Source of the DNA: an uncultured bacterium
GTDB taxonomy: Bacteria > Myxococcota_A > UBA9042 > PHBI01
Assembly: GCA_938040325.1 (NCBI GenBank)
Contig: CALHXW010000175.1
Coordinates: 1 to 52,861, forward strand
Direction of reading: 5' to 3'
DNA: 52,861 bases
This document shows, one piece after another, positions 18,701 through 26,471 of the stretch. The translations under genes and the position numbers were made by a program. The notes under the pieces were generated by a model that did no database searches, had not been told where the DNA came from, and saw only the letters and a list, made by a program, of their open reading frames with translations. Each line of letters begins with the position of its first letter. Within the stretch, counting starts at the first letter, position 1.

Positions 18701-21700
18701 CCGTCCCGCCGTTCTTGGACGCGTCGTAGCCGACCGACCCTGAGCCGGCGATGCGGCCTGCTGACATGTTGCCGTGCTGGGCGCCGCTGAGCTCGAAGTC
18801 AGTGACGCTGGCGTTGGCTTTGGCGATCCCGCCTAGGGGTCCGCCGGTTCCGAGCTTGGTGCCGTCGAGCTGGGCGCTGGCCTCGATCGCGCCAACCTTG
18901 AGGCGGTCGGCGCTGGTCTCGCCGCTGCGGAGGCCGTGGAGATCCACGCCGTCGACCCGCCCACCCAGGCTGTTGCCGTTCTTGTAGCCAGAGATGCCGG
19001 CGACGGAGCCGCTCGCGACGGAGGTCCCCTTCGCGTTGAGCCCTTCGAACGCGACACCTTCGACCCCAAGCCGGTGCTGGTCGCCCTTGCCCTCGTAGCC
19101 GATGGCCGCGATGGATGCGCTGTCGACCGAGGCACCGTGGGTGCTCGCACCGGTGACGGAGATGTCTTGAGCGCCGACAGAGGTGGTGCCGCCCTTGCGG
19201 CTCGCGGCGATGCGTCCGACCCGTGCCTGGTCGACCTTGACCTTGCCGTCGCCAATGTTGACGCCTTCGACCTCGGCGCTAGCGGAGGCTGTCACGTCCT
19301 GGCCGACGGTCGAGACCGACACGTTGCTGAGCTGGGCGCGAGCAACCTTGGCGCCTGCGACGTTGGCGTCATTGACCGTCAGCGAGTCGAGCGTGACGTC
19401 GCTGGTCGGAATCGTGAGCTCTGAGCGCAGCTCGCGCAGCTCGACCTGGGCGGCTGGCGAGAGCTCGCCGGCCTGCTCCTGAGCACTGAGCTCCGCGTAG
19501 CGCGGACGCAATGCGGCCACCCGAGCGAGGGTCTTCTTTAGCTCGGCCTGCTCGGCGCGGTCGGCATCCGTGAGGCTGGCCTTGTTGGCAAGCTCGTTGA
19601 GACGCGACTGAGCCAGCACACCCTTGTCGGTGCTGCCAACGCGGACGTTGAGGCCCTTGAGGGTCACGCTGCCGACACGGTCGCCGGCCGACGAGGACAT
19701 CTCGGAGAGCGAGAGACCGCCGACGGCCACGGTCGCCGTGACGTTGCCGCGGAAGGCGTTGCTGAGCTTCTCGGCGACGACCGCCGGATCGGGCTCGCCG
19801 CCCCGGATGGTCTCACTCAGCTCAACCATGGTGCCGGAGAGATCCTGAACCATCGAGGACACGTGGGCGAACGAGCGGCGCGCGTGGACCATCAGGCCCT
19901 TCTTCGCGTCAGGCTCGACACCCTCCATCTGCTCGGCGCGGACGTGGATCGCCTCAGCACGCAGCTCGCCGAGGCGCTTCATGTCGACTTCGCTGATCAG
20001 CATCAGGTCGCTGGCGAGGATCTCGCCGATGCTGATGTCGATGTAGCTCGAGGCGTCAGCGGCCGTGGGGTACTTGCTGATGAACGTGCCGGCTTTGATC
20101 TGGACCGGGCCCGTCTGGAGCTTGGTCGTGCCCGAGAAGCGTGCGATGCCGTCGAGCTTCAGCGATCCGAGATCGCCACGGTAGATGCCGTTCTTCTTGT
20201 CGGCGTCGAGCTCGAGCTCGTTTTCGCCCTTCTCCTTCGTGTTGGCCACGTCCATGCCGGCCAGATCGCCACCCAGGGCGTCCTCGGCAGCGTCCATGTC
20301 GAGGGTTCCACCCATGAGATCGAAGGCCGCGTGTGCGCCTCCACCGACCTGCTTGAGTCCGCCACCGATCTTCTGCCCGAGCGACTTCTCTTTGAACGCC
20401 GCGAACTTCTCTGGGTCGCGCTCGCCACCGGCGCGGGCCAGGCCGAACTTCTCGTACAGACCGTTGAAGCGCTCGTCGGTGTCAAAGCCCAGGTCCTGCA
20501 GCTCTTGCTCGATGTAGTCGGCCTCGTCGGCGGCAACGAACATCGCGACGGCACCCTCAACGCGGGCGGGCTCCCAGCTTGCCGCATTCGCTTCGAAGTC
20601 CGCCTTCATCGCGGCGACTTGCTCGGCGTTGTCGTAGAAGTTGGCGGTCTGCTGGCTCGCGTCCTCGCCATCGAGGTTGCTCGTCATCTTGTTCCACCAC
20701 GCGCCGCCGTCGATCTGACGGAACTTATCGCGGGTGGCAGGCGGCATCGACTTGGCGATGGCGAAGGCGAGACGTGCCTCCTCGTCGCTGACGCTGCCCA
20801 AGAAGCTGGGGTTGAGCATCTCCTCGACGAGCTCCAGGTTCTTGCTCGGGTCGCGGAGCTTGAGAATCGTCATGAACGCTTTGGCGGTCGCACCGTTCCA
20901 ACGGTCGTTGGGCGCGACGTTGTCGACGAGGCGCTCGACGAAGGGGCCCTTGGCCTCGAGCTGGAAGATCAGCGCCTCAATGTTGGCAGGGCTGCCGGCG
21001 TTGCTCAGGATGGTCAGCGCCTGACGCGCCTCCTTGTCCGAGATCTTCCAGTCCAGCGCGCCGTAGCTCAGCAGGTCTTCGATCGACTCGAGCTGCTTGC
21101 CCAAGCCTTGGTCTTTGACGTGCTGAGCCGATCCGGCCTTGGCGGCCTGACGACGTGCTTTCTCGCCGGCGTGGGCGTCACGTGCCCCGCTGTTGGCGGT
21201 GGTGGCGGCACTCAGCTGAGTCTGCAGCGTGTGCCCCTGCGGGATGGCCGCCTGCCAGGCGGTGATGCCGCTCTCGTCGTGCTTGGTGTGGCGCTCGAGC
21301 TCGCCCATGCCGACGTTCTCAAGCACCTCGACGATCTCGTCGTCGTGCTGACCGGCCTCTAGCCCGACCTCAGCCGGGGTCTTGTAGATCAGGTCCTGGA
21401 AGTAGCCCTTGTCGCCCTCGACGGACTTTGCCGTGACGTACGCCGGGGATCGTCGAGTCGCCTTGGGCACCTCGGAGATCAGCTTTCCGAAGGCATCGGG
21501 ATCGTTCTTCTTGAGCTCTTCGAGCACGATCTTTCGCTCGGCGAACGACTGCCCCTGCAGGATCGCCAGGGCTTGGTTGGCCTCCTTGTCGGTGACCGCC
21601 CAGTCTTTCCAGCTGGTTCCCAGGAGCTCTTGGAGCTGCGCGTAGTCATCGCCGTGGTCGGCCATGACTTTCTGCCGGTCGGGGCGAAGTGCCTCGGCCT

Positions 21701-21830
21701 GCGCGTCATAGCCTTCGCGTCCGGCCGTCAGGCCACGCGTGGCGTTGCGCTCGCCGTCCCCCTTGGGCTTGGCGTCTTGCTTGCTCGCGGGCTTACGGCC
21801 CACCTTTGCAGATTCACTCTTGGCAACCAA
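15708..21830 (-). CDS. Giant beta-repeat protein with N-terminal helical repeats (2040 aa)
   Basis: The start is TTG with GGGAGAG eight bases upstream. The N-terminus is basic (MVAKSESAKVGRKPASKQ) with no signal peptide or membrane helix. Residues 65-121, 248-304 and 335-385 are three related helical repeats (DWAVTDKEANQALAIL, DWKISDKEARQALTIL, SVSDEEARLAFAI). I recall similar repeats in large myxobacterial proteins associated with extracellular contractile injection systems; that link is from memory. From about 545 to 1800 there is a long irregular series of short beta units (SVGSANVAGVNAQV, SADRLKVGAIEASAQ) rich in Gly/Ser/Ala/Asn, consistent with a beta-solenoid or beta-groove. A short KK-rich segment near residue 1710 (GRRKKDQVRADQ) precedes a mixed C-terminal domain. 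No enzymatic motif seen. It could be an injected or intracellularly assembled structural protein. Confidence 0.8.
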   Translation of the reverse strand: MVAKSESAKVGRKPASKQDAKPKGDGERNATRGLTAGREGYDAQAEALRPDRQKVMADHGDDYAQLQELLGTSWKDWAVTDKEANQALAILQGQSFAERKIVLEELKKNDPDAFGKLISEVPKATRRSPAYVTAKSVEGDKGYFQDLIYKTPAEVGLEAGQHDDEIVEVLENVGMGELERHTKHDESGITAWQAAIPQGHTLQTQLSAATTANSGARDAHAGEKARRQAAKAGSAQHVKDQGLGKQLESIEDLLSYGALDWKISDKEARQALTILSNAGSPANIEALIFQLEAKGPFVERLVDNVAPNDRWNGATAKAFMTILKLRDPSKNLELVEEMLNPSFLGSVSDEEARLAFAIAKSMPPATRDKFRQIDGGAWWNKMTSNLDGEDASQQTANFYDNAEQVAAMKADFEANAASWEPARVEGAVAMFVAADEADYIEQELQDLGFDTDERFNGLYEKFGLARAGGERDPEKFAAFKEKSLGQKIGGGLKQVGGGAHAAFDLMGGTLDMDAAEDALGGDLAGMDVANTKEKGENELELDADKKNGIYRGDLGSLKLDGIARFSGTTKLQTGPVQIKAGTFISKYPTAADASSYIDISIGEILASDLMLISEVDMKRLGELRAEAIHVRAEQMEGVEPDAKKGLMVHARRSFAHVSSMVQDLSGTMVELSETIRGGEPDPAVVAEKLSNAFRGNVTATVAVGGLSLSEMSSSAGDRVGSVTLKGLNVRVGSTDKGVLAQSRLNELANKASLTDADRAEQAELKKTLARVAALRPRYAELSAQEQAGELSPAAQVELRELRSELTIPTSDVTLDSLTVNDANVAGAKVARAQLSNVSVSTVGQDVTASASAEVEGVNIGDGKVKVDQARVGRIAASRKGGTTSVGAQDISVTGASTHGASVDSASIAAIGYEGKGDQHRLGVEGVAFEGLNAKGTSVASGSVAGISGYKNGNSLGGRVDGVDLHGLRSGETSADRLKVGAIEASAQLDGTKLGTGGPLGGIAKANASVTDFELSGAQHGNMSAGRIAGSGSVGYDASKNGGTVSANVGSLEAERVRAGDLSIEAAQVNNLGVGVTNVGKGDIRGRKLGATVGLESASVSGVKSGDLSVGSANVAGVNAQVNDVLGDRAIAASVDSVSARRVATPKGSAQSVNVSDATLGHRGGRTDIGFGSASATGVNAMGSQASYVRAGDGSVTIANDGAGGKAVSGNLGSLTANDIRSKGAAHDVTADKVHGSDIGFGMRHGNVSARAGQLSAAGLDAKVGSGAKQQHITAENASLVGVQGGKQNGRVAANVRHAEFNGGTYSSGHRDVERITAGADHGELNGIQLGMQGKELSLGVQDGQLRGGHVEVESRADQDRTLKAGLDEGTFKGFDWTQTDGHTNMHVDNYSAKGVHTSIDDRMTGTKTEFNAGEFGLDDATLDRRILTQADGTTKTKARLDVGGVHARSAKLESTNNGITKSAGLDSVNIGGVVLTDDEQALSGSVEDLAISGAQVSKTDATTGASSVINGNVNANDARFRVGKNDKTVTAGASRVSVDAAGQVDGKEFGGQVTVDDGMFSTTKGEGFSAGYGQVRGNKLYFKRGDSERAMIEYLQLGGQGQASTIKKDANGLSGDLYAIELGNVSGSMGGKSLDLEAGLKVGQVSVRNFSANDITKAGSSVTITQLQGVNALVSADGKTAYVRGGDIAHLGLEGKGNSELETVVRGAKVDAIGGDAGLVSGELSDVWIGEAGARLRVGDDKGVVRAWASDVRADADVTATLLPGEKGEGSDKAAAFEPIGQRPEDAGFLAGRRKKDQVRADQAAYDAKADAIRSKYGVELGELGISSGYVDVKVPELNTPGPNVKNLWVRLPITNGVVNIDGATTRGKAAGIGVGGIVKGQLKKKLGGDQVDLGDFLETTMNDSKIQGPGPASDKADDGEGIISDASLRMTEVELSLNGVKTTLDIPGAARGTVGVDNVSTKGTVGGQVETTATGVVLDDFEAINGALDTSARVGKMRILAEGLLDRKKRVRVTVDDAHIQHLEYFGTPDQDNDKKPTN

Positions 21831-22146
21831 TGTGAACTCTCCCGGACCGACCGTCAGACACTACCTTTAGAGGGGACCGGTGGAAAGCTTTAGTCGGGCG
21901 GTCGAGAAATCGCGAGACGGCGTCGCACCGACCCGTGTGCCCGCGCGGCAAGCAATGCCGGTAATGACGCCGTGCGTCATCGGTCGGCGGACGCGACAGT
22001 GGCGACGTCCTCCGCCCTTTCGACTCGTGGTCTGCACCGCGATCGCACACGACACGGGCTCGGACCGTGATCCGGCGCTAAAACCGGAAATGACCGGCCG
22101 CGGTACCTCGTTGCCTCGACTTGGCCGATCGCGCTAAGCACTGGCC
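21831..22146. other. Divergent intergenic region (316 bp) without a gene
   Basis: This separates the giant minus-strand gene from the plus-strand phosphodiesterase gene and must hold both promoters. I find no reading frame with protein-like composition and no convincing -35/-10 pair. A small inverted motif CCGGCGCTAAAACCGG lies near 22072. Confidence 0.5.
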
Positions 22147-23166
22147 ATGGCGCAACCGCGACTCTCACCGACCCACGACCGAGCCTCACCCCGATGGCCG
22201 GTGCTCGCGATCATCGCCGCCCTGGCGTTCGGCGCCTGCGGGACCTCAGGCAAGCGGGTGACGGTCGTCAGCTACAACACACTCCTGCGCGGCGGCGGTC
22301 CGGCGTGGGACCAGGACGATGCGTGTCGAGCGCTAGCCATCGGCGACCGGCTCGCTGCGTCGAGCTTCGACATCGTCGCGCTCCAAGAAGCATGGGACGA
22401 CGACGTCGACGAGCTGCTCGGCAAGGCCGGCGCCCGGTTCCCTTATGTGGCGTCCGCAGAAGCCCTCGATGGGTCGTCCGGGCTTGTGATTCTCAGCCGG
22501 TTCCCGCTCATCGACATTCGTGCCGAGCCCTACGAGGCCTACTACGGCGACGAGACCTGGGTGAGCTTTAGCGTGCGCAAGGGGTGGCTGCAGGCGACGG
22601 CGGTCTTGCCGAGTGGCGAGCGACTCGTTGTCATCAACACTCACCTCGATGCCGGCGACTCGGGCGGCAGCCGGCGAGCACGGCGCGCGCAGCTTCGCGA
22701 GCTTGCGACGGCGGCGGCCGCTTCGGCGGAACCTACGCTCCTGGTCGGCGACTTCAACGTGGATGGGTTCGGGCAAACCTCTCAAGCGGCTGAGCCGCTC
22801 TCGCGCGTCGCCAAGACGCTTGGTGCAGCTTGCGGCGCGCGCGACGGCTGCACGGTCCACGACGCGTTCGCGCAGGCTCATCCGAACGCAGCCGGCCACC
22901 TCAGCGCCAACACGGTCAACTGCGCAAGCACGGACCTCGATGAGTGCGAGCGCACCGACGACATCCGCCACGCGCGCGCTCGACAGCGGCTCGACTACAT
23001 CTGGGTTGTGGCCGGGCGAACCGATGACGGCCACCGCAGCGTCGAGCTAGCGGGTCGCGCGATCGGCACAGAGCCTTGGCAGCACACGCCAACGGACAGC
23101 TGTCCCGTCGAGTACCTCTCCGACCACAAGCTCTTAATCGGCGAGTTCATCGTGCGCCAACAGTAG
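22147..23166 (+). CDS. Endonuclease/exonuclease/phosphatase (EEP) superfamily lipoprotein, sphingomyelinase-like
   Basis: A 339-residue lipoprotein (FGAC, Cys31) with a complete EEP catalytic set: SYNTLL (Asn44), ALQEAWD (Glu81), SGLVILSRFP, INTHLDAG, GDFNVDG, RLDYIWV and the terminal SDHKLL. The INTHLDAG and ILSRFP elements resemble bacterial neutral sphingomyelinases/phospholipase-type EEP proteins more than DNA-repair members. As an extracytoplasmic hydrolase it may attack phospholipids, sphingolipids or nucleic acids. The short insert CGARDGC...CASTDLDEC could be disulfide-bonded. Confidence 0.88.
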   Translation: MAQPRLSPTHDRASPRWPVLAIIAALAFGACGTSGKRVTVVSYNTLLRGGGPAWDQDDACRALAIGDRLAASSFDIVALQEAWDDDVDELLGKAGARFPYVASAEALDGSSGLVILSRFPLIDIRAEPYEAYYGDETWVSFSVRKGWLQATAVLPSGERLVVINTHLDAGDSGGSRRARRAQLRELATAAAASAEPTLLVGDFNVDGFGQTSQAAEPLSRVAKTLGAACGARDGCTVHDAFAQAHPNAAGHLSANTVNCASTDLDECERTDDIRHARARQRLDYIWVVAGRTDDGHRSVELAGRAIGTEPWQHTPTDSCPVEYLSDHKLLIGEFIVRQQ

Positions 23167-23302
23167 TCGGCGTCAGGCGGTCTTGAGTTGTTTGGGCGCG
23201 AGTTGACGTCGCGCGAGGGCGTCGGCAAGGGCCCTCGTAAGCGTCACGCAGACGCACACGCGTCGCCCATGCCCATACCCGGCACCCCTACCCGGTGTCC
23301 GA

Positions 23303-23344
23303 ACCGGGCACATGGCTAATAGAACAGACCGGGGACATGGGTAA
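23303..23344. repeat. Two near-identical direct repeats, possible insertion-sequence remnant
   Basis: ACCGGGCACATGGCTAA (23303-23319) and ACCGGGGACATGGGTAA (23328-23344) differ at two positions. Similar GTGTCCGAACCGGGCAC-type sequences are, from memory, seen near IS481-like elements, but no transposase is present here. Confidence 0.4.
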
Positions 23345-23357
23345 CGGGCTCAGCTCT

Positions 23358-23394
23358 GCTGGGTGCTGGGTGCTGGGTGGTGGGTGCTGGGTAG
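23358..23394 (+). repeat. GCTGGGT heptamer tandem array
   Basis: About five copies of GCTGGGT or one-base variants, directly visible. G-runs on this strand could form a G-quadruplex. Confidence 0.75.
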
Positions 23395-23429
23395 GCGTAG
23401 GGGTGCTAGGTAGGCGTAAGGGTCCGCGC

Positions 23430-23510
23430 AGGCGTGGGCGTGGGCGTGGGCGTGGGCGCGGGCGGAAGCGTGGGCGTAGGCGTGAACGTGGGCGTAGGCG
23501 TGAGCGAGAG
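23430..23510 (+). repeat. GGCGTG hexamer tandem array
   Basis: About thirteen copies of GGCGTG or GGCGTA with a few variants. The array stops two bases before the stop codon of the minus-strand lipoprotein gene, so its transcript would end in a C-rich array. Confidence 0.75.
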
Positions 23511-23511
23511 C

Positions 23512-24327
23512 CTAGCGTCCTCGCGTGAGGGCATCGACCGCTTGGCGGGTCTGGTCGAGCATGTCGAAGGGATGGAGCAGCGAGAGCGGTTGACCAAGGT
23601 CGGGCATGAGGCCCGGATCGAGGTCCTCGTAGGTGCCTTTGGCCCACTTGAGCAGCTCGACGGGCTGGTCGCGCAGCGGCGCTAGGATCTTGAGGCTGTC
23701 GTGGTCGTGTGCCCGTTGCGGGTCGGCCCCTGTGTCGAGTGTGTCGCGGTGAAGCGCCTCGCGAGCGGCCGCCAGGAACACAATGTCGCGTGGGATGGGC
23801 GTCGCGCGCAGCGATGGCGCGACGTCGAGCCTGTCGTGGACGTCGACGATCCGGTCGATGATGGCCACCCCGACCATCATGTCAGCAAGCGAGCGCCCTT
23901 CGACCCACAGCCGCTCGGCCAGGTAGACGATGTCGTCGAGACGCTCGCGGTCTTGGCCGACAATGGCTGAGGCGAGCGCTGTCTCGCTGAACTTCAAGAG
24001 CGCCGCGAGACGCTTCAGGCGCTGCGCGTTGTCGACGTCCTGCGGCAGTGAGCCACGCGCTTTGCGCCACTGGCGAAACGCCGAGAACGCCGCTTGTCGC
24101 GGGGCGGTTGCGCCGGCGGCGTAGGCGAGACGCTCAACAGCCTTCGTGAGGTTGTCGGACAGACCCGGAGCCTTCTGGTGCGCGCCCCATACCTGGACCT
24201 GACGCCAGCGAGCGCTGTCCCGTGGCGTCGGCGTGTGGCCCTCACTCCGACATCCCCAAGCGAGTCCGACGACAGCGAACGCCACGATGAGTCGCGCTTG
24301 CGCGAGCCGAGGAGCTGCTCCTGTCAC
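23512..24327 (-). CDS. Hypothetical lipoprotein, helical
   Basis: 271 residues from a GTG whose first bases overlap the stop of the upstream gene (GTGA). The signal ends in LAWGC (Cys26). The mature protein is largely alpha-helical (TKAVERLAYAAGATAPRQAA, RLKRLAALLKFSETALAS, RLDDIVYLAERLWVEG), with no metal or catalytic motif recognised. The overlap implies translational coupling with the small Cys-rich lipoprotein before it. Function unknown. Confidence 0.7.
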   Translation of the reverse strand: MTGAAPRLAQARLIVAFAVVGLAWGCRSEGHTPTPRDSARWRQVQVWGAHQKAPGLSDNLTKAVERLAYAAGATAPRQAAFSAFRQWRKARGSLPQDVDNAQRLKRLAALLKFSETALASAIVGQDRERLDDIVYLAERLWVEGRSLADMMVGVAIIDRIVDVHDRLDVAPSLRATPIPRDIVFLAAAREALHRDTLDTGADPQRAHDHDSLKILAPLRDQPVELLKWAKGTYEDLDPGLMPDLGQPLSLLHPFDMLDQTRQAVDALTRGR

Positions 24328-24599
24328 GGCGAGGCTTTGATACGGCCGCCGGCGCAGGTAGGCCACGCCGCTGCCTGTGGATTGCACGCCCGGCCGCCGC
24401 TCTCCCAGCAATCGACCGCGACTGGCCGGCCGTCGCCGATTCCATGCGGATCGACGCACCGATGACCGACTGGAAAGCAGACATTGCGCTCCCCAACGGC
24501 CTTGCAGACCTCGGCCGGCGTCGCTTCGGGCTCAGCAGGCTCCGTCGAGCTGCAGCCAGCAATGGCAACGCAAGCAAACACGCGTATGAATCGGAACAT
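24324..24599 (-). CDS. Small Cys-rich lipoprotein (91 aa)
   Basis: The signal MFRFIRVFACVAIAGC (Cys16) is followed by a Glu/Pro/Ala linker and a 55-residue domain with five cysteines (VCKAVGERNVCFPVGHRC, VDCWESGGRAC, TCAGG) likely to be disulfide-bonded. AAGGA lies eight bases before this ATG, which favours it over upstream starts. It forms a four-base GTGA overlap with the next gene. No family recognised. Confidence 0.65.
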   Translation of the reverse strand: MFRFIRVFACVAIAGCSSTEPAEPEATPAEVCKAVGERNVCFPVGHRCVDPHGIGDGRPVAVDCWESGGRACNPQAAAWPTCAGGRIKASP

Positions 24600-24808
24600 C
24601 GGTGCATCCTTAGCAGGGTCCATGGGCGCGCAGAATGTAGCAGGCAAGATCGAATGCGACACGCGCTGATGCCGGAGCAGAGCAGAACGACGGCGCCTGT
24701 GTCGCCCGTTGCCATGCACGGCAACCAGATGCACGCCGTCTGAGGCACTTCGTGCTACAAGACGTGGCATCTAACCACACGCACATCCACCCAGCGCCGA
24801 GGTGCTCG

Positions 24809-25957
24809 ATGACCCACCATGACTTGCTGACACGTTCTCGCCGACTGGCCCTAGCGCTCATGACCGGAGGGCTGGTTCTGGCCACTGGCTGCGGTGACGA
24901 AGATGCGGTGGATGGCACCAACGATGACGCCGCGACCGACACGCTCACTGGCGACGACACCGCTGGAGACGACACCGCTGGCAGCGACACCCTGGTTGGC
25001 GACGACACGGCGGCTCTGGGCGACACGGCGATAAGTGAGGACACCGCCGGTACCGACGACACAGCGACCGCAGCCGACACGAACGTGACAGGCCCGCCGG
25101 TCGGCAACCCAGCGGGAACGCCTGTCCGCTTTGAGATCCCTGCGTTCACCGTCGCACCGGGCACCGAGCGCCAAGTCTGCCGAACGCTCAACCTTAGCGA
25201 AGACCAGGCGATGGACTTGGTCCGCATCCACTCTTCCATGGTTGGAAAGTCCCACCACTTCAACCTCTACAAGGTCATTGACGACCGCAAGTTCGACCCC
25301 GTCACGGACGCCGAGTTCGAGGTCCACGACTGCGCGCCGGCCGACGAGCAGCTCTCGGGGGATGCGGCCTACATCTTCGGCTCGGCCACACCGGAGCGCA
25401 CCTTTGAGACGCCGCTAAACGTCGCGTTCCACCTCGAGCCAGGTCAGCGGCTGATCCTCGAGCAGCACGTCATCAACTTCACGACCGAACCCGTCGAGGG
25501 CGGCGTGACGGTCGACCTCTTCCCTGCGGCGCCCGAGGCGACCATCGAGCACCACGCCGACATCATCTGGTTTGCCAACTGGGGCTTTCTACTGCCCCCA
25601 GGCGAGACCAGCGACACCGCGTCGTGCAGCGTGCCCTACGACGTCGAGGTCTTTGGGCTCATGAGCCACTTCCACGAGCTCGGCACCAACTTCACCATCG
25701 ACACCGTCACGGGCGGGCAGATGACCGAGGTCTACCAAGACGACGACTGGGCGCACCCCACCTATCAGGAGTTCTCACCCCCGCTGTCGCTCAAGGCTGG
25801 CGACAGCCTGCGCTGGACCTGCACGTGGAACAACACTCGCGGGACCACCGTCGGGCCAGGCCAGAACTCGACCGACGAGATGTGCATCACGTTTGCGGCG
25901 GCCTACCCAAAGAATCAGCTGAGCGGTGCGCCGATCCAGTGCAACACGTTCTTCTAG
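24809..25957 (+). CDS. Copper type II monooxygenase-like (PHM/DBH fold) lipoprotein
   Basis: A 382-residue lipoprotein (ATGC, Cys28) with a 65-residue Asp/Thr linker (repeats of GDDTA). The mature domain carries what look like both copper sites of the peptidylglycine/dopamine monooxygenase fold: KSHHFNLYK (His149-His150) and EQHVINF (His220) for CuH; MSHFHELG (His287, His289) and DEMCITF (Met358) for CuM. Cysteines 124, 175, 273, 338, 359 and 378 may pair. Homologues hydroxylate C-H bonds next to heteroatoms using ascorbate-like reductants; the substrate here is unknown. Spacing and ligand order are as expected, so activity is plausible. Confidence 0.75.
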   Translation: MTHHDLLTRSRRLALALMTGGLVLATGCGDEDAVDGTNDDAATDTLTGDDTAGDDTAGSDTLVGDDTAALGDTAISEDTAGTDDTATAADTNVTGPPVGNPAGTPVRFEIPAFTVAPGTERQVCRTLNLSEDQAMDLVRIHSSMVGKSHHFNLYKVIDDRKFDPVTDAEFEVHDCAPADEQLSGDAAYIFGSATPERTFETPLNVAFHLEPGQRLILEQHVINFTTEPVEGGVTVDLFPAAPEATIEHHADIIWFANWGFLLPPGETSDTASCSVPYDVEVFGLMSHFHELGTNFTIDTVTGGQMTEVYQDDDWAHPTYQEFSPPLSLKAGDSLRWTCTWNNTRGTTVGPGQNSTDEMCITFAAAYPKNQLSGAPIQCNTFF

Positions 25958-26471
25958 CAGCGGCCACGCGAAGAGGGAGTCCACCGGCGGCCGGTGAACG
26001 AGGAGCAACGACGGTGACCACGTAAGTCCGGCAAGAGCGCGCCGCCAACGAAAACAGCCCCTGAGCCTTGGATAGGCCCAGGGGCTCGTGCCGAGCATTA
26101 CAGCCCGCGCAGGGCGCGAACCGATGGAAGAACACTCGGAACGTTAGGCGGCCATAGAGCCTGTCATCGCGAGGCGCTCTGCCGTCGCTCCGCGGCTCGC
26201 AGGGGACCGATCCGTCTCCAAATCACTTGCTGTCACGCTCTATGCCGCAAGCGTCGTGCTCGAGACCACGCCACGGGGTGCGGGTCGAGCGATGGACCTC
26301 GAGTCGACGCTTCACTAGGGGATACGCAGGCGCGGCCTACAACCCATCACACGCAGCGAAAAAAAGTGGCTCGCGACCGTCCAAGACGTTGCCTTGACAA
26401 GGGATTGCCAGAACAGGTTTGGCGTCACCGAGCGACGCTGGTAGGTTCCGCCCACACGAAGGGGACTGACC
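25958..26471. other. Intergenic region (514 bp) without a gene
   Basis: It lies between two plus-strand lipoprotein genes. It holds one clear hairpin (26056-26086) and a TTGACA hexamer at 26394 without a good -10. I see no tRNA and no protein-like frame. Confidence 0.55.
26056..26086 (-). terminator. Rho-independent terminator oriented on the minus strand
   Basis: AGCCCCTG (26056-26063) pairs with CAGGGGCT (26079-26086), extended by GCCT/AGGC around a five-base loop with one mismatch. On the minus strand the hairpin is followed by GTTTTCG. There is no recognisable minus-strand gene upstream of it; on the plus strand there is no T-run, though it may still stop read-through from the copper-enzyme gene. 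Confidence 0.6.

Larger units (their letters stand above)
23167..23511. other. Intergenic region (345 bp) dominated by repeats
   Basis: No gene seen. It contains the paired CCGGG(C/G)ACATGG repeats and two G-rich tandem arrays annotated separately. It lies between two converging genes. Confidence 0.6.

Noticed and set aside
26087-26170. Possible tRNA on the minus strand above the hairpin
   Set aside because: GGTTCGCGCC looks like a T-loop start, but no T-stem, anticodon arm or acceptor pairing can be formed.
26394-26422. TTGACA hexamer as a promoter for the acylase gene
   Set aside because: The -10 position at 17 bases reads GTTTGG, far from TATAAT, so it was not listed as a promoter.
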